DNA of 42,353 bases from Promethearchaeota archaeon (lineage in GTDB: Archaea > Asgardarchaeota > Lokiarchaeia > Sigyniarchaeales > SOKP01), in assembly GCA_016839915.1 (NCBI GenBank), contig JAEOTH010000080.1:1-42353 (forward strand), given 5' to 3'. The first letter of the stretch is position 1; each line of letters begins with the position of its first letter. Below the pieces are notes generated by a model that saw only the letters and a list, made by a program, of their open reading frames with translations, did not search any database and was not told the origin of the DNA. Both the position numbers and the translations under genes were made by a program. Of the stretch, positions 1 to 9,297 are shown piece after piece.

Positions 1-495
1 ATCTGGTTGATCTTTAGGTCTTTTACTTCTATCTCCCTTAGTATCAGTCATCGCACCATCTACCATTAGATCTTGTGTCTGGACTTCAATCCAATATTTC
101 TTAAAACGCTCGTGATAATTAGTATTTTTTTTTTTATCCATCTCATAAGTTACACTGTATAGGGCATTGGCAGTATCAAAACCCACACAACGTTGAAAAC
201 AACAGGCAGTCTGTTGACCAAGTAGTCTCTGCATTTTCACTTTTTTAATTAAATCATCAACTGATTGATGAATATGCGTAAAGCGATTAATTATTTCTCC
301 AGTTAGATGGGATTTGGTTGTCATAATGTCTTTGTATTCTTCCTTCTGTGCTAATTCATAGATTTTCATTATAGTATTAATCGAAGGTTTAATAATAGGA
401 TGATCCCAAAAATCCTTGATTTTCTCACCAAACAAATACAAATTTACAGGACGTTTAATACTCTCTAAATACTCTTTTGGTGTTTTTAAAGGCAT
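1..495 (-). CDS. abfD: 4-hydroxybutyryl-CoA dehydratase, N-terminal part (runs off left edge)
   Basis: The family dehydrates 4-hydroxybutyryl-CoA to crotonyl-CoA with FAD and a [4Fe-4S] cluster. It acts in 4-aminobutyrate/succinate fermentation and in hydroxybutyrate carbon-fixation cycles. ATG at 495 opens 165 codons that continue past base 1, so only the N-terminal third is visible. The segments FGEKIKDFWDHP, LTGEIINRFTHIHQS, KVKMQRLLGQ and DGAMTDTKGDRS follow the clostridial AbfD sequence as I remember it almost residue for residue. C99 and C103 in CCFQRC fall at the positions of the first two cluster ligands of AbfD. The later His and Cys ligands lie outside the window. The related flavin hydroxylase HpaB lacks these cysteines, so the dehydratase call is favoured. 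The next gene, CTP synthase, lies about 100 bp upstream on the same strand and is functionally unrelated. Confidence 0.92.
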   Translation of the reverse strand, partial: MPLKTPKEYLESIKRPVNLYLFGEKIKDFWDHPIIKPSINTIMKIYELAQKEEYKDIMTTKSHLTGEIINRFTHIHQSVDDLIKKVKMQRLLGQQTACCFQRCVGFDTANALYSVTYEMDKKKNTNYHERFKKYWIEVQTQDLMVDGAMTDTKGDRSKRPKDQPD

Positions 496-595
496 AATCT
501 AATTTATTCTATTAATTTTATATTAGTTAATTAGAAGAAAATTGAATTTTTATAGATACCTAAATTAAATCATAAGAAAATGTAAGCTTTTGATT

Positions 596-2269
596 CTATT
601 TTTTTCGATTTACACATGCTTTGATAAAGTCTAAGTATATTGGAGATGGATTATATGGCCGAGATTTAAATTCAGGATGGAATTGAGTACCAACCATCCA
701 ATGGTCTTTTCTATCTAATTCTATACTATTAATTATTTTACCAGTTTCATCTCTACTAGATACTAGCAAACCATTTTCTTCAGCTTCAGTAGTAATGAAT
801 TTCTCTTGAATGTGAAATCTATGTCGATACCGTTCAAATATTTCTTCTTGCTTATATGCTTCAAAAAGCCTTGTATTCTTCTCAACAATTATTTTTTGAG
901 CGCCTAATCTCATGGTACCACCAATTTCTGTAACAGCTTTTTGACTTTCTAAAATATCTACAACAGGATACGGAGTATTAGGATCTATTTCTGTCGAATT
1001 TGCTTTTTTTAAGCCAAGGTATTTTCTACAGAAAGCTATAAAAAATAACTGAGCTCCAAAGCATATCCCTAGAAATGGAACTTTTTCCTCCATAGCATAC
1101 TCTGCTGATTTGATCATTCCCTCTACTGCTCTTTCTCCAAATCCAGGAGTGAGAAGAATTCCATCACAATCTTTAAGTTGTTCCAGAAGTTTTGTATTTT
1201 CTTCAATATTTATCATTTTTAGTTCTGTTTTATATCCTAAATGAGCAGCAGCATCTTCTAGAGCCACATTTATTGAAATATAAGAATCTGAAATGTTAAA
1301 GTATTTACCGGGCATAGCAATTTTAACAGTCTTTTTAGCATTTTTAAATAATTCAACCATCTTCAACCATGCAGAGTAATTCGTAACCTCATTGTAAGAT
1401 ACTAGTTTTGCTTTTAAATCAATTAATTCACAAATAAGATCTCCTAATCCCTGTTCCTCGAACAATAGAGGTAATTCATAAACGATTTCTAAATCTGGGT
1501 TAGAAATTACAGCATTTTCGGGGACATTCGAATATAAGGATATTTTCCTCTTAATATCACTATCTAAAGGTTTTTCGCTTCTGCCTATAATTATGTCAGG
1601 CTGTAATCCCAAACTTTGAAGCATTTTAACAGAATGTTGGGTTGGTTTAGATTTCTGCTGTCCAACAGCTTTGGAATAAGGAATAAGAGTTACATGAACA
1701 AATGCAGTACGCTTTGGGTATTCCAATTTTAATTGTCGAAACGCTTCTAGAAATATGCTTGATTCTAAATCACCTACAGTTCCCCCACATTCAATTAATA
1801 AAACATCAAGATCTTCTTTTTCTGCAATTTCCATTAACCTTTCCTTTATTATATCTGTTACATGGGGTATTATTTGGACTGTTTTCCCCAAAAATTTCCC
1901 CTTTCTTTCACTAAGGATTGTAGAAAGATAAATTTGACCAGACGTAATATTATGTGAAGGATGCATTTCAATACCTAAAATCCTGGAATATGTTCCAAAA
2001 TCCTGATCAATTTCAGAAATTCTATAAGATCTTTCGTCAGATCCAGAAACTGGTCTAAAATCCCATACATCTTCGGTAATAAAACACTCACCATGCTCGA
2101 TTGGGTTCAATGTACCTGGATCTACATTTAAATAGGGATCAATTTTAACAACAGAAATTTTAAAACCACGAAATTGAAGTACTTTGCCAATACTTGCGGT
2201 AGCAACACCTTTACCTATCCCTGACATTACACCGCCTGTTACAAATACAAATTTACTACTCGAGTTCAT
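596..2269 (-). CDS. pyrG: CTP synthase (glutamine-hydrolysing)
   Basis: Converts UTP to CTP using ATP and glutamine, the last step of pyrimidine nucleotide synthesis. The 557-residue product has the synthetase domain first (FVTGGVMSGIGKG P-loop, KIDPYLNVDPGT, IECGGTVGDLES, KPTQHSVK) and a class I glutamine amidotransferase domain from about residue 315 (TPGFGERAVEG, nucleophile C403 in GICFGAQ, His in QFHPEF). Length is normal for the family. Two oddities are visible. About 16 residues (68-83, containing RPVSGSDERSYR) are inserted just before the metal-binding segment, whose key Asp survives as D90 in SEIDQDFG. The usual GGFG and GICLGMQ motifs also read PGFG and GICFGAQ. ATG at 2269 is the first residue of a normal N-terminus. 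No Shine-Dalgarno sequence is evident. Confidence 0.95.
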   Translation of the reverse strand: MNSSSKFVFVTGGVMSGIGKGVATASIGKVLQFRGFKISVVKIDPYLNVDPGTLNPIEHGECFITEDVWDFRPVSGSDERSYRISEIDQDFGTYSRILGIEMHPSHNITSGQIYLSTILSERKGKFLGKTVQIIPHVTDIIKERLMEIAEKEDLDVLLIECGGTVGDLESSIFLEAFRQLKLEYPKRTAFVHVTLIPYSKAVGQQKSKPTQHSVKMLQSLGLQPDIIIGRSEKPLDSDIKRKISLYSNVPENAVISNPDLEIVYELPLLFEEQGLGDLICELIDLKAKLVSYNEVTNYSAWLKMVELFKNAKKTVKIAMPGKYFNISDSYISINVALEDAAAHLGYKTELKMINIEENTKLLEQLKDCDGILLTPGFGERAVEGMIKSAEYAMEEKVPFLGICFGAQLFFIAFCRKYLGLKKANSTEIDPNTPYPVVDILESQKAVTEIGGTMRLGAQKIIVEKNTRLFEAYKQEEIFERYRHRFHIQEKFITTEAEENGLLVSSRDETGKIINSIELDRKDHWMVGTQFHPEFKSRPYNPSPIYLDFIKACVNRKK

Positions 2270-2376
2270 AATTTATTCTAGTATTTTAGGAAACAATATA
2301 ATTTTCTATCAAATTATATAAACAAAATTATTAAAAGAAACCAATTTTTAAAAGAATTTCTAAATCATTCTATAAG

Positions 2377-3897
2377 TTATGATATAAAGAGTCTTTCTGA
2401 CGAAAAATTGGGATCTGATGTTATATTAAGACCTAACCTCCTTAAGCCAGCCTGATCTCCAGGAGTTGGTATATGAGTTGAATGCATTTCACAATTATTA
2501 AGTTCCTTTAGTTTTTCCATTGCAACTTTAGCAGAAGGATTGAAATCAGCACTAATACTTAGAGCTATAAGAGTTTCTTCAAGGTTAAGACTCAATGGTT
2601 TATGGTTGAAAACTTCCGATTTTAATTTACTTATAGAACTTAATATATTAGGGGATAAAAGATGAATATTATCAGGGAGTCCAGCTAATTCTTTAATTGC
2701 ATTTAACACTAAACTAGAGGCTGAATGCATCAAAGTTGAGTTTTTACCCGTTATAATAACTCCATTTTTCAATTCTAAAGCAGCTCCAGCAAATATTCCT
2801 TCATTTCCTTTACCTTTTTTTTGAGCGTCTATAGAAGCTTGGCGGGCATGTTTCACTACCTTCCGATCCAATGGAATTAGATTCAATTCCTTCATAAGTA
2901 ATTCTGCTCTCTGCACAGTTTTCTTATCTGCAACACCAATGGCATATTCACAACTGTATCGAAAATATCTCCGTATCATTTCTTGCTTTGCTGCTTGCTG
3001 TACAAGATCGTCATCAATAATGGCAAACCCCGCCATATTGACACCCATATCCGTTGGAGATTTATATGCTAATTTTTTATCAATGATCCTTAGCATAATT
3101 TTCTTAACCACTGGAAAAATCTCTAAATCTCTATTATAATTTGTTGCGGTTATATTGTAGGTTTCAAGATGGTATGGATCTACTTGATTGAAATCCCCTA
3201 GATCAGCAGTTGCAGATTCATAAGCCATATTTACAGGATGTTTTACTGGTAAATTCCATATAGGAAATGTTTCAAATTTTGCATAACCTGCGTTTATCCC
3301 CCTTATATGTTCGTGATAGATTTGAGAAAGACAAGTTGCCATTTTCCCGCTACCTGGACCAGGTGCAGAAACAATTATTATAGGTTTAGAGGTTTCAATA
3401 TATTGATTTGCACCATATCCCTCTTCGCTCACGATTAAATCAATATTAGTAGGGTAACCCTTGATTGAACGATGTGTAAATACTTTTACATTTCTTCGCT
3501 CAAGTTTGTTCATAAATTGTTTTACAATCTGCTGTCCATTATAGCGTGTCACTACCACAGCACGTACTTTAATTCCCCCATCTCGAAGATCATCGATTAA
3601 TTTCATTGCACCTGTATCATAAGTGATTCCGAAATCTGCACGAATCTTCCTTCTTTCAATATCCCCAGAGTAAATACAAATTAAAACCTCGATTTTTTCT
3701 TTAAGGCGTTTTAAAAGCCTCATTTTAACATTTGGATCGAATCCCGGGAGAACCCTTGAAGCATGATAATCATATATCAGCTTTCCACCGAATTCAAGAT
3801 ACAATTTGTTCCCAAATTGAGTTGCTCGATCCAATATGTTCTTGGACTGCTCTTTTAGGTACTTCTCGTTATCAAAACCGATCTTGTTAATAGTCAT
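2377..3897 (-). CDS. DUF1846 / UPF0371 family protein
   Basis: A 506-residue soluble protein matching the conserved UPF0371 (DUF1846) family known mainly from Firmicutes. The biochemical function is not established, so none is assigned. The family look is unmistakable along the whole length: GFDNEKYLKEQS at the start, LYLEFGGKLIYDYHASRVLPG, RADFGITYD, VTRYNGQ, the glycine-rich APGPGSGK segment (around residue 180, resembling a nucleotide or phosphate loop), and KFETFPIWNLPVKHPVN. The length is typical. The ATG at 3897 begins directly with the conserved N-terminus. It lies between CTP synthase and an acyl-CoA dehydrogenase on the same strand, with gaps of about 110 and 140 bp, so membership of one operon is uncertain. 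Its presence in an archaeon could reflect transfer from bacteria, which is inference. Confidence 0.88.
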   Translation of the reverse strand: MTINKIGFDNEKYLKEQSKNILDRATQFGNKLYLEFGGKLIYDYHASRVLPGFDPNVKMRLLKRLKEKIEVLICIYSGDIERRKIRADFGITYDTGAMKLIDDLRDGGIKVRAVVVTRYNGQQIVKQFMNKLERRNVKVFTHRSIKGYPTNIDLIVSEEGYGANQYIETSKPIIIVSAPGPGSGKMATCLSQIYHEHIRGINAGYAKFETFPIWNLPVKHPVNMAYESATADLGDFNQVDPYHLETYNITATNYNRDLEIFPVVKKIMLRIIDKKLAYKSPTDMGVNMAGFAIIDDDLVQQAAKQEMIRRYFRYSCEYAIGVADKKTVQRAELLMKELNLIPLDRKVVKHARQASIDAQKKGKGNEGIFAGAALELKNGVIITGKNSTLMHSASSLVLNAIKELAGLPDNIHLLSPNILSSISKLKSEVFNHKPLSLNLEETLIALSISADFNPSAKVAMEKLKELNNCEMHSTHIPTPGDQAGLRRLGLNITSDPNFSSERLFIS

Positions 3898-4038
3898 CTT
3901 AACTTTTTCTTACTAACAATTATTCAGAATAAAAATATTAAATATAATTCACTTTTAATAAGAATTTCTAATAATTTACTCATCTTTAAAAAAAGAAAAA
4001 AAAAGCTCTTATTCAATTCAACCTGAAAAGGAGACATA

Positions 4039-5319
4039 TTACAGCATCTTAAAAAGCTGTCTTAGCCCCAGTGACATTATATAATCTTGCATTTGCGACG
4101 TCCCTGCTCCAACTTGGTGAATTCTTGAGATTCCCAATAAATCACTCATTAAAGTATTATCACACAAGCCAGCACCTGCCATAAGGTTAGCACATCCATA
4201 GCATACTCTTTCTGATAATTTTGCACTTTGAGATTTTAGCTGTGAAGCAAGAGCAAACATTGCTAAATTGAAACTTTTTGGAAGTATACCCGTTTGCTCC
4301 ATTTTCTCATCAATAATTTGACAGATATGCAAAGTCGCTAAAGTTAAGGTCATTGTCTTTGCCCACATTTCAGCTAAAGGAAAACCAACACCTTGATACT
4401 TTAAAATTTCCTTATCAAATTGTTTTCTCATATTGGCAAAAATAGTAGCATGTGAAATAGCATTCCATGCTTCTGCTACATTTACAAGTACAACACCTAA
4501 TCTCTCAAGATTTAATCCTTCAAAAAGATACTCTCTCCCTAAGCCTGGTTTACCTAAAACATATTCAGGTGGGATCCTTAAGTTTGTGAAAGTTTCCTTG
4601 CCAACATGTACCCTTGGAGTCCAAGGAATGTTAATTCTTTCGACATTCCATCCCTCCCATGAAGCATCTACTAAAAACTGAGCCATTGTATTCCCATTAT
4701 TTTGTTCGGAAACAGCATAAAGTATTGCGAGATCGGCTTTCGACCCGTTAGTTTGATAAATCTTTTGGCCATTCACAATATAGCTGCCATCTTCATTTTC
4801 TTTACATGTCGTAAGCATGTGAACTGCATCAGAACCACGTTCTGGTTCAGTAATACAAAGGCATCCTATTTTTTCTCCAGTGACTAAATCTTTTAATGCT
4901 TGCAAACGTTCCTCAATATTTTCGTGATGGAGAATTAATGGATTAGCTGCTAATACACTTGTTCCCATTCCCATTACTAATTGAGGATCAAAAAAGTCTG
5001 TAGCTATAATTCTCATGAATTCTGCCGTAATTCCATAAGGTTCATAGCTCAAACCCAATTCCTCAAAATTATTGACTCTTGTAATCAAGCCCTGTTTCCC
5101 AATTTCAGGAATCCATTCATATAAATCTTCAGTGTGATTTATATTGTGTTTTTTTTCAAATTTTAGGTAAAATCGTTGGCTTTCCCGTAGAAAATTGAAA
5201 TATTTTGGCTTCAAAATGCTCGTTAAATTATTATTTAAAAATTTATAACGATTTTTTAAGCTTAACTTTTCTAAAATTTCGTCATTTATACATTGGACTG
5301 TTCCTTTTTTATTTTCCAA
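4039..5319 (-). CDS. acyl-CoA dehydrogenase family flavoprotein
   Basis: Oxidises an acyl-CoA to the 2,3-enoyl-CoA with FAD, in fatty acid or branched-chain amino acid breakdown. The 426-residue product has the family layout: helical N-terminal domain, middle beta domain with the FAD motif CITEPERGSDA (about 155-165), and C-terminal helices. The Glu of medium-chain enzymes (YEGT) is missing, because the segment reads QVGAGTSQ. Instead E272 in LNLERLGV lies where isovaleryl-CoA and long-chain dehydrogenases carry their catalytic base, and those enzymes also have IGAGTSE in the C-terminal segment. The enzyme is therefore probably active, with an isovaleryl-type base. The start is TTG at 5319, with no ATG nearby. 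No electron-transfer flavoprotein genes are in the window. The substrate cannot be read from sequence. Confidence 0.9.
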   Translation of the reverse strand: MENKKGTVQCINDEILEKLSLKNRYKFLNNNLTSILKPKYFNFLRESQRFYLKFEKKHNINHTEDLYEWIPEIGKQGLITRVNNFEELGLSYEPYGITAEFMRIIATDFFDPQLVMGMGTSVLAANPLILHHENIEERLQALKDLVTGEKIGCLCITEPERGSDAVHMLTTCKENEDGSYIVNGQKIYQTNGSKADLAILYAVSEQNNGNTMAQFLVDASWEGWNVERINIPWTPRVHVGKETFTNLRIPPEYVLGKPGLGREYLFEGLNLERLGVVLVNVAEAWNAISHATIFANMRKQFDKEILKYQGVGFPLAEMWAKTMTLTLATLHICQIIDEKMEQTGILPKSFNLAMFALASQLKSQSAKLSERVCYGCANLMAGAGLCDNTLMSDLLGISRIHQVGAGTSQMQDYIMSLGLRQLFKML

Positions 5320-5496
5320 CTAAATACAACTCTCTATATAATTTAAGAAATCTGTTTATACTAGTATTAATCTGAATTCTTAAAATAATTTTATAAAAAT
5401 TTATTATATGAATTATATTGAATTTCTAAAGAAGTATTTTTTAATAGATAAATACTTCTTTATAATCCAAAAATAAAAGAACAGTATTTAATCAAT

Positions 5497-8025
5497 ATGA
5501 AAGACAAGGAATTAAGCCTATTATCTCTGTCTAAAATTACCACTAATGAAATCTTGATTGAAGAACAGATTGGAAGATTGGAGGCTGTTAGATTTCAAAA
5601 CTTCAAGAAATATTTAACAAGCAAAGAAGCTCTTAGACGAAAATTTATTATGTCAAAAATTTTTGGATCAGTAATTTTTGGAATATTACCAATTATTCCC
5701 TTGTTAACTTACTTTCAAGTTTTAGATTTTATCAATGAAGCTACATATCCTATTGAATTGATTTTGTTTGCAGGGAGTCTACTTTTTGGAATCTTTTTTT
5801 TGTTTCAATTTTTTAATTTTTTCCTTATGGCTATGTTAAATACTATGAAAATTTTATCAGGGGATATTTTTAAATGGTTTGAAACTTTACCTGTGCCTCG
5901 AGAAAAATTAAAAAAACTAATTCTATTAACTATAATTCGTAGTTTAGACATCCCATTAATCGTTATTACTATTTCATTTCCAGTTATTATGTTTATTGGG
6001 ACGCAGAGTGTTTTAATTTTCTTGGCTAGTATAGTTGTTTCAATATTAGAAACAATATTTTCATTTAGTTTATTAATTCTTTTTGCTGAAAGACTAAATA
6101 GGGTTATAAATGTAAATAAAATTGGCTCGAAAAAAACACATATAATTCGCTTAATAAACTTAGCAAGCTATATTATTATTGTAAGTGGAAGCGTTTTTTT
6201 AATCCAATGGGCTTTAAGTTCAATAGAGATTTTCTTTATATTATTTTTTAGGTCATTTTCTCCAACATTAATTATAATGATCTTAAGCATGATTCCTTTT
6301 CCAATCGCACCAGGTTATTTTTTATCATCATTCATCGCACCCGACCGAATTCCAGGGTTTATATGGTATAATATACTCATTGGATTTACTCTTTTTCTAA
6401 TTCTAACATATTTGATTTATTATAAATCAACTAAAAATGTTCAAAAAACTACATATTCCAAATTAAAGCTTGATTACCGTCTAGATACAATCGATGCTAA
6501 AGATATGGTGAAAATTAAAATTAAAACTCCTATACAGGCACACATCCGTAAGGATTTAATAATTGCTTCCCGAAATCTTAACACTTTTTTATCTTTAATT
6601 ATGCCAATTGTTATTGGATTTATTTTTACATTTACCTATTATAGTACAAATATTGGCGGAATTACTCCATTCCAATTTGATTTCGTTCTAAATATGTTTG
6701 TTATTCTTGGATTTAATATTTTTATATCTGGCATGATTATAAATGGCCTTCTAAGTATGGAAGAATCAGGAAGTGGGATATTAGCTTCATTACCACTCGT
6801 ACCTCGAGAACAGGCATATGCAAAATTAATTCTAATGGTTATAATTCAAACCATTTCTGTTTTAGCTCCTTCTTTTTTGTATATTGGTACTAGTGTCTTT
6901 TTTACTTCGCTATTAACGGCATTATGGGCTCTACCCTTTGTTTTAGTGCTTCTACTTATTATGTTCGAATTGAGAATCTATCTATTTGGTAGAGCGGTGC
7001 ATTTCTTTGTAATTGAAGAGATTCTTCCAGAAAAAAGGATAGGGAAATGGTTAATAATATTTGTAGTAGAGTACTTTATTTATATCTTGATCCTCAACAT
7101 TACTTCAGTATTTTATTTGATCGGAGGAGTAGTAGTTTTATTCCTATTTGTTGTTTTTTTCTCTATTGCTGGTTTTACACTCGGCATTTTAGTTTTTAGA
7201 AAAACATTTTTATCAAGTAGAGGAGTTAAGCCTAAAATTTCTATTGAAGGTTTATCTACTTGGTTTACAGAAAATAGTTTAATAACAACTTCGATGCTTG
7301 TAATTTTAAACATATTCCTATCTTTTCTGATTTATCTAATCCCTATACCATCTTTTCCTTTTTTAGTAATTGATAGATTCAGTTATGAGATCTATAAATT
7401 TATATACCTCATTGTATATAATATGATTTACATCGTACTATGGATTCTTATAGCTCCCAGAATTCTAGGAATTCCATATGGAAAAATGGGATTAAACCAA
7501 TATTTGAAAAAAACTACATTACCTATAGGAAAACGTCAATTAAATACCATTGCTAGGAATCTCATAAGTGTAACTATATTTATCTTTATTGCTTTTTTTA
7601 TAACTATATTTATCTATATTTATCCTACAGGGATACCACCTCCAGAAATTGTTGGAAACTATTTTTTATTTATATCTATCTCTAGTTTTTGTTTTTATTT
7701 CTGGCAGGTTTTTCTATTCATAGGAATAATTTTTCCATTAATTTTAAACAAATTTGACTCTTGGAAGGCAATAATTTTAACCGCTTTAATATACTCGATA
7801 TTTAGTCCACGTTTATTTCATATTTATCAAGGTTCTCCCTATTTTTTTGGTGATATCTCTCAAATTATAATTGATTGGATGTATTTGTTTTTACCTGGGT
7901 TTTTAGCAACATATATTTATATGAAAAGAAAAAATTTATTCATTACAGGGGCGATAATTATGAGTTTTGATTTTCTATTAAAATTCATTATTGAATACTT
8001 TATTGTGATTTATATGATTAGTTAG
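5497..8025 (+). CDS. large multi-spanning ABC-2-like membrane protein
   Basis: An 842-residue membrane protein with many hydrophobic segments, roughly sixteen to eighteen by eye. It starts with a short soluble N-terminus (about 55 residues). Two copies of a motif typical of ABC-2 exporter permeases are visible: LPVPREKLKKLIL near residue 131 and LPLVPREQAYAKLIL near residue 431. Each follows a membrane segment and precedes another, so the protein looks like two fused permease halves with an extra hydrophobic C-terminal region. No ATP-binding cassette gene lies next to it; the flanking genes are an acyl-CoA dehydrogenase (divergent) and an alcohol dehydrogenase (convergent). If it works in an ABC exporter, the ATPase must be encoded elsewhere. 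The substrate is unknown. The ATG at 5497 follows an AT-rich leader without a clear ribosome-binding site. Confidence 0.7.
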   Translation: MKDKELSLLSLSKITTNEILIEEQIGRLEAVRFQNFKKYLTSKEALRRKFIMSKIFGSVIFGILPIIPLLTYFQVLDFINEATYPIELILFAGSLLFGIFFLFQFFNFFLMAMLNTMKILSGDIFKWFETLPVPREKLKKLILLTIIRSLDIPLIVITISFPVIMFIGTQSVLIFLASIVVSILETIFSFSLLILFAERLNRVINVNKIGSKKTHIIRLINLASYIIIVSGSVFLIQWALSSIEIFFILFFRSFSPTLIIMILSMIPFPIAPGYFLSSFIAPDRIPGFIWYNILIGFTLFLILTYLIYYKSTKNVQKTTYSKLKLDYRLDTIDAKDMVKIKIKTPIQAHIRKDLIIASRNLNTFLSLIMPIVIGFIFTFTYYSTNIGGITPFQFDFVLNMFVILGFNIFISGMIINGLLSMEESGSGILASLPLVPREQAYAKLILMVIIQTISVLAPSFLYIGTSVFFTSLLTALWALPFVLVLLLIMFELRIYLFGRAVHFFVIEEILPEKRIGKWLIIFVVEYFIYILILNITSVFYLIGGVVVLFLFVVFFSIAGFTLGILVFRKTFLSSRGVKPKISIEGLSTWFTENSLITTSMLVILNIFLSFLIYLIPIPSFPFLVIDRFSYEIYKFIYLIVYNMIYIVLWILIAPRILGIPYGKMGLNQYLKKTTLPIGKRQLNTIARNLISVTIFIFIAFFITIFIYIYPTGIPPPEIVGNYFLFISISSFCFYFWQVFLFIGIIFPLILNKFDSWKAIILTALIYSIFSPRLFHIYQGSPYFFGDISQIIIDWMYLFLPGFLATYIYMKRKNLFITGAIIMSFDFLLKFIIEYFIVIYMIS

Positions 8026-8058
8026 AGTTAAAAAGTAAAAAAAAGGAACAAATTAAAT

Positions 8059-9267
8059 TTAAAATTCAAAAATTACCTTAAGTGAGTTATGTTCACTCTT
8101 GTTTGAAGCAACTTCTAATGCTTCTTTATATTTTTCTAAAGGAAATCTGTGAGTAATAAAATTAGTAACATCAGTTTTTCCAGATGATATTAAATCTAAG
8201 GCAATTTGCAATGTTCTCTTTTTCTCACCATCAATAATTTCAATACCAAATGTATTAGAAGTTTTTAAAGTTATTTCTTTAACAAATAATGGCGTCCAAT
8301 CAATTTCCAAAATGGCGGGTTGTCCTATTAACATGATGATTCCTTTCGACTTAACTAACCTAAAGCTTGTTTTTAATGATGATGGGATTCCCACGCAATC
8401 ATAAACTATATCTGCTCCACCACCTACCAGTATCGGATCCAGAAATGGCGGTGATACTGTTCTTGCTCCTAGTATTCTTGCAACTTTTCTAATAAATGTG
8501 CTTTTTTTTGCTAAAAATGCCTCGTCAGCGCCAATTTTTGTAGCTAAATCAATTTGAGACTGCCTTGTATCAATGGCTATAATCTTACACTTAGAAAACA
8601 CTTTTAAAGCTAATATAGCAGATAATCCCATAACCCCACAACCTACAACAACTACAGTTTCAGAATCTTTCGGTAAGTTTTTTAAAACAGCATGAATTGA
8701 GCCCGCTAATGGTTCAGCCATCAGTGCTTCTTCAAAAGAGACAGTATCTGGAATCTTCAGGACTTGACTTTCATGTGCAATCAAATATTCACCCCAACTA
8801 CCACCAGTATCTTTACATAAACCATTTATAAATCCTGGAGCGATATCTCCTTTATCAAAATTGTAACATAGGCTAAAATCTCCTTCTTTACAAGCGTCAC
8901 ATAATTCAAGCCCTCTTACTTCGCAGCTAAGAACTTCATCAATTATTACTCTATCTCCTATAGAAAGATTTTTCACTTTTGCTCCAACTTCTATGATAGT
9001 CCCTACAATTTCGTGACCTGGAACTGCAGGAGTAGAAACAAAGTTAAGTTGATATGTAGATTGTTTAATCTCTAAAATATGAATATCTGTCCCACAAATT
9101 CCCCCCAATTTTACCTTTATTTTTACCCAGTTTTCATTAACTATTTCTGGCTCAGGAGTATCCTCATATGAAACTAATTCAAAAATTTGGGGGGTAAAAG
9201 TAGGATCTTTAATTTTTTTTTGTAAAAGCTCAATAAATTTCTCTTCTGTTAATATTAATGCTTTCAT
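8059..9267 (-). CDS. zinc-dependent alcohol dehydrogenase (MDR family, butanediol/sorbitol-dehydrogenase-like)
   Basis: An NAD(P)-dependent medium-chain dehydrogenase that would interconvert an alcohol and a ketone or aldehyde. The 402-residue product shows the catalytic zinc residues C58 (GGICGTD) and H85-E86 (PGHE). A structural zinc loop holds C115, C123, C126 and C134, and a Rossmann motif VVGCGVMGLSA follows. The whole arrangement resembles 2,3-butanediol or threonine dehydrogenases. The loop between C115 and C123 is longer than in textbook members. ATG at 9267 is 30 bp downstream of the stop of the ThDP enzyme on the same strand, so the two are probably cotranscribed. A pathway through acetoin or another acyloin to a diol would fit that pair, but this is inference. 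The substrate is not determined. Confidence 0.85.
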   Translation of the reverse strand: MKALILTEEKFIELLQKKIKDPTFTPQIFELVSYEDTPEPEIVNENWVKIKVKLGGICGTDIHILEIKQSTYQLNFVSTPAVPGHEIVGTIIEVGAKVKNLSIGDRVIIDEVLSCEVRGLELCDACKEGDFSLCYNFDKGDIAPGFINGLCKDTGGSWGEYLIAHESQVLKIPDTVSFEEALMAEPLAGSIHAVLKNLPKDSETVVVVGCGVMGLSAILALKVFSKCKIIAIDTRQSQIDLATKIGADEAFLAKKSTFIRKVARILGARTVSPPFLDPILVGGGADIVYDCVGIPSSLKTSFRLVKSKGIIMLIGQPAILEIDWTPLFVKEITLKTSNTFGIEIIDGEKKRTLQIALDLISSGKTDVTNFITHRFPLEKYKEALEVASNKSEHNSLKVIFEF

Positions 9268-9297
9268 TTTAAACCCATTTTAATTTTTATCAATATT

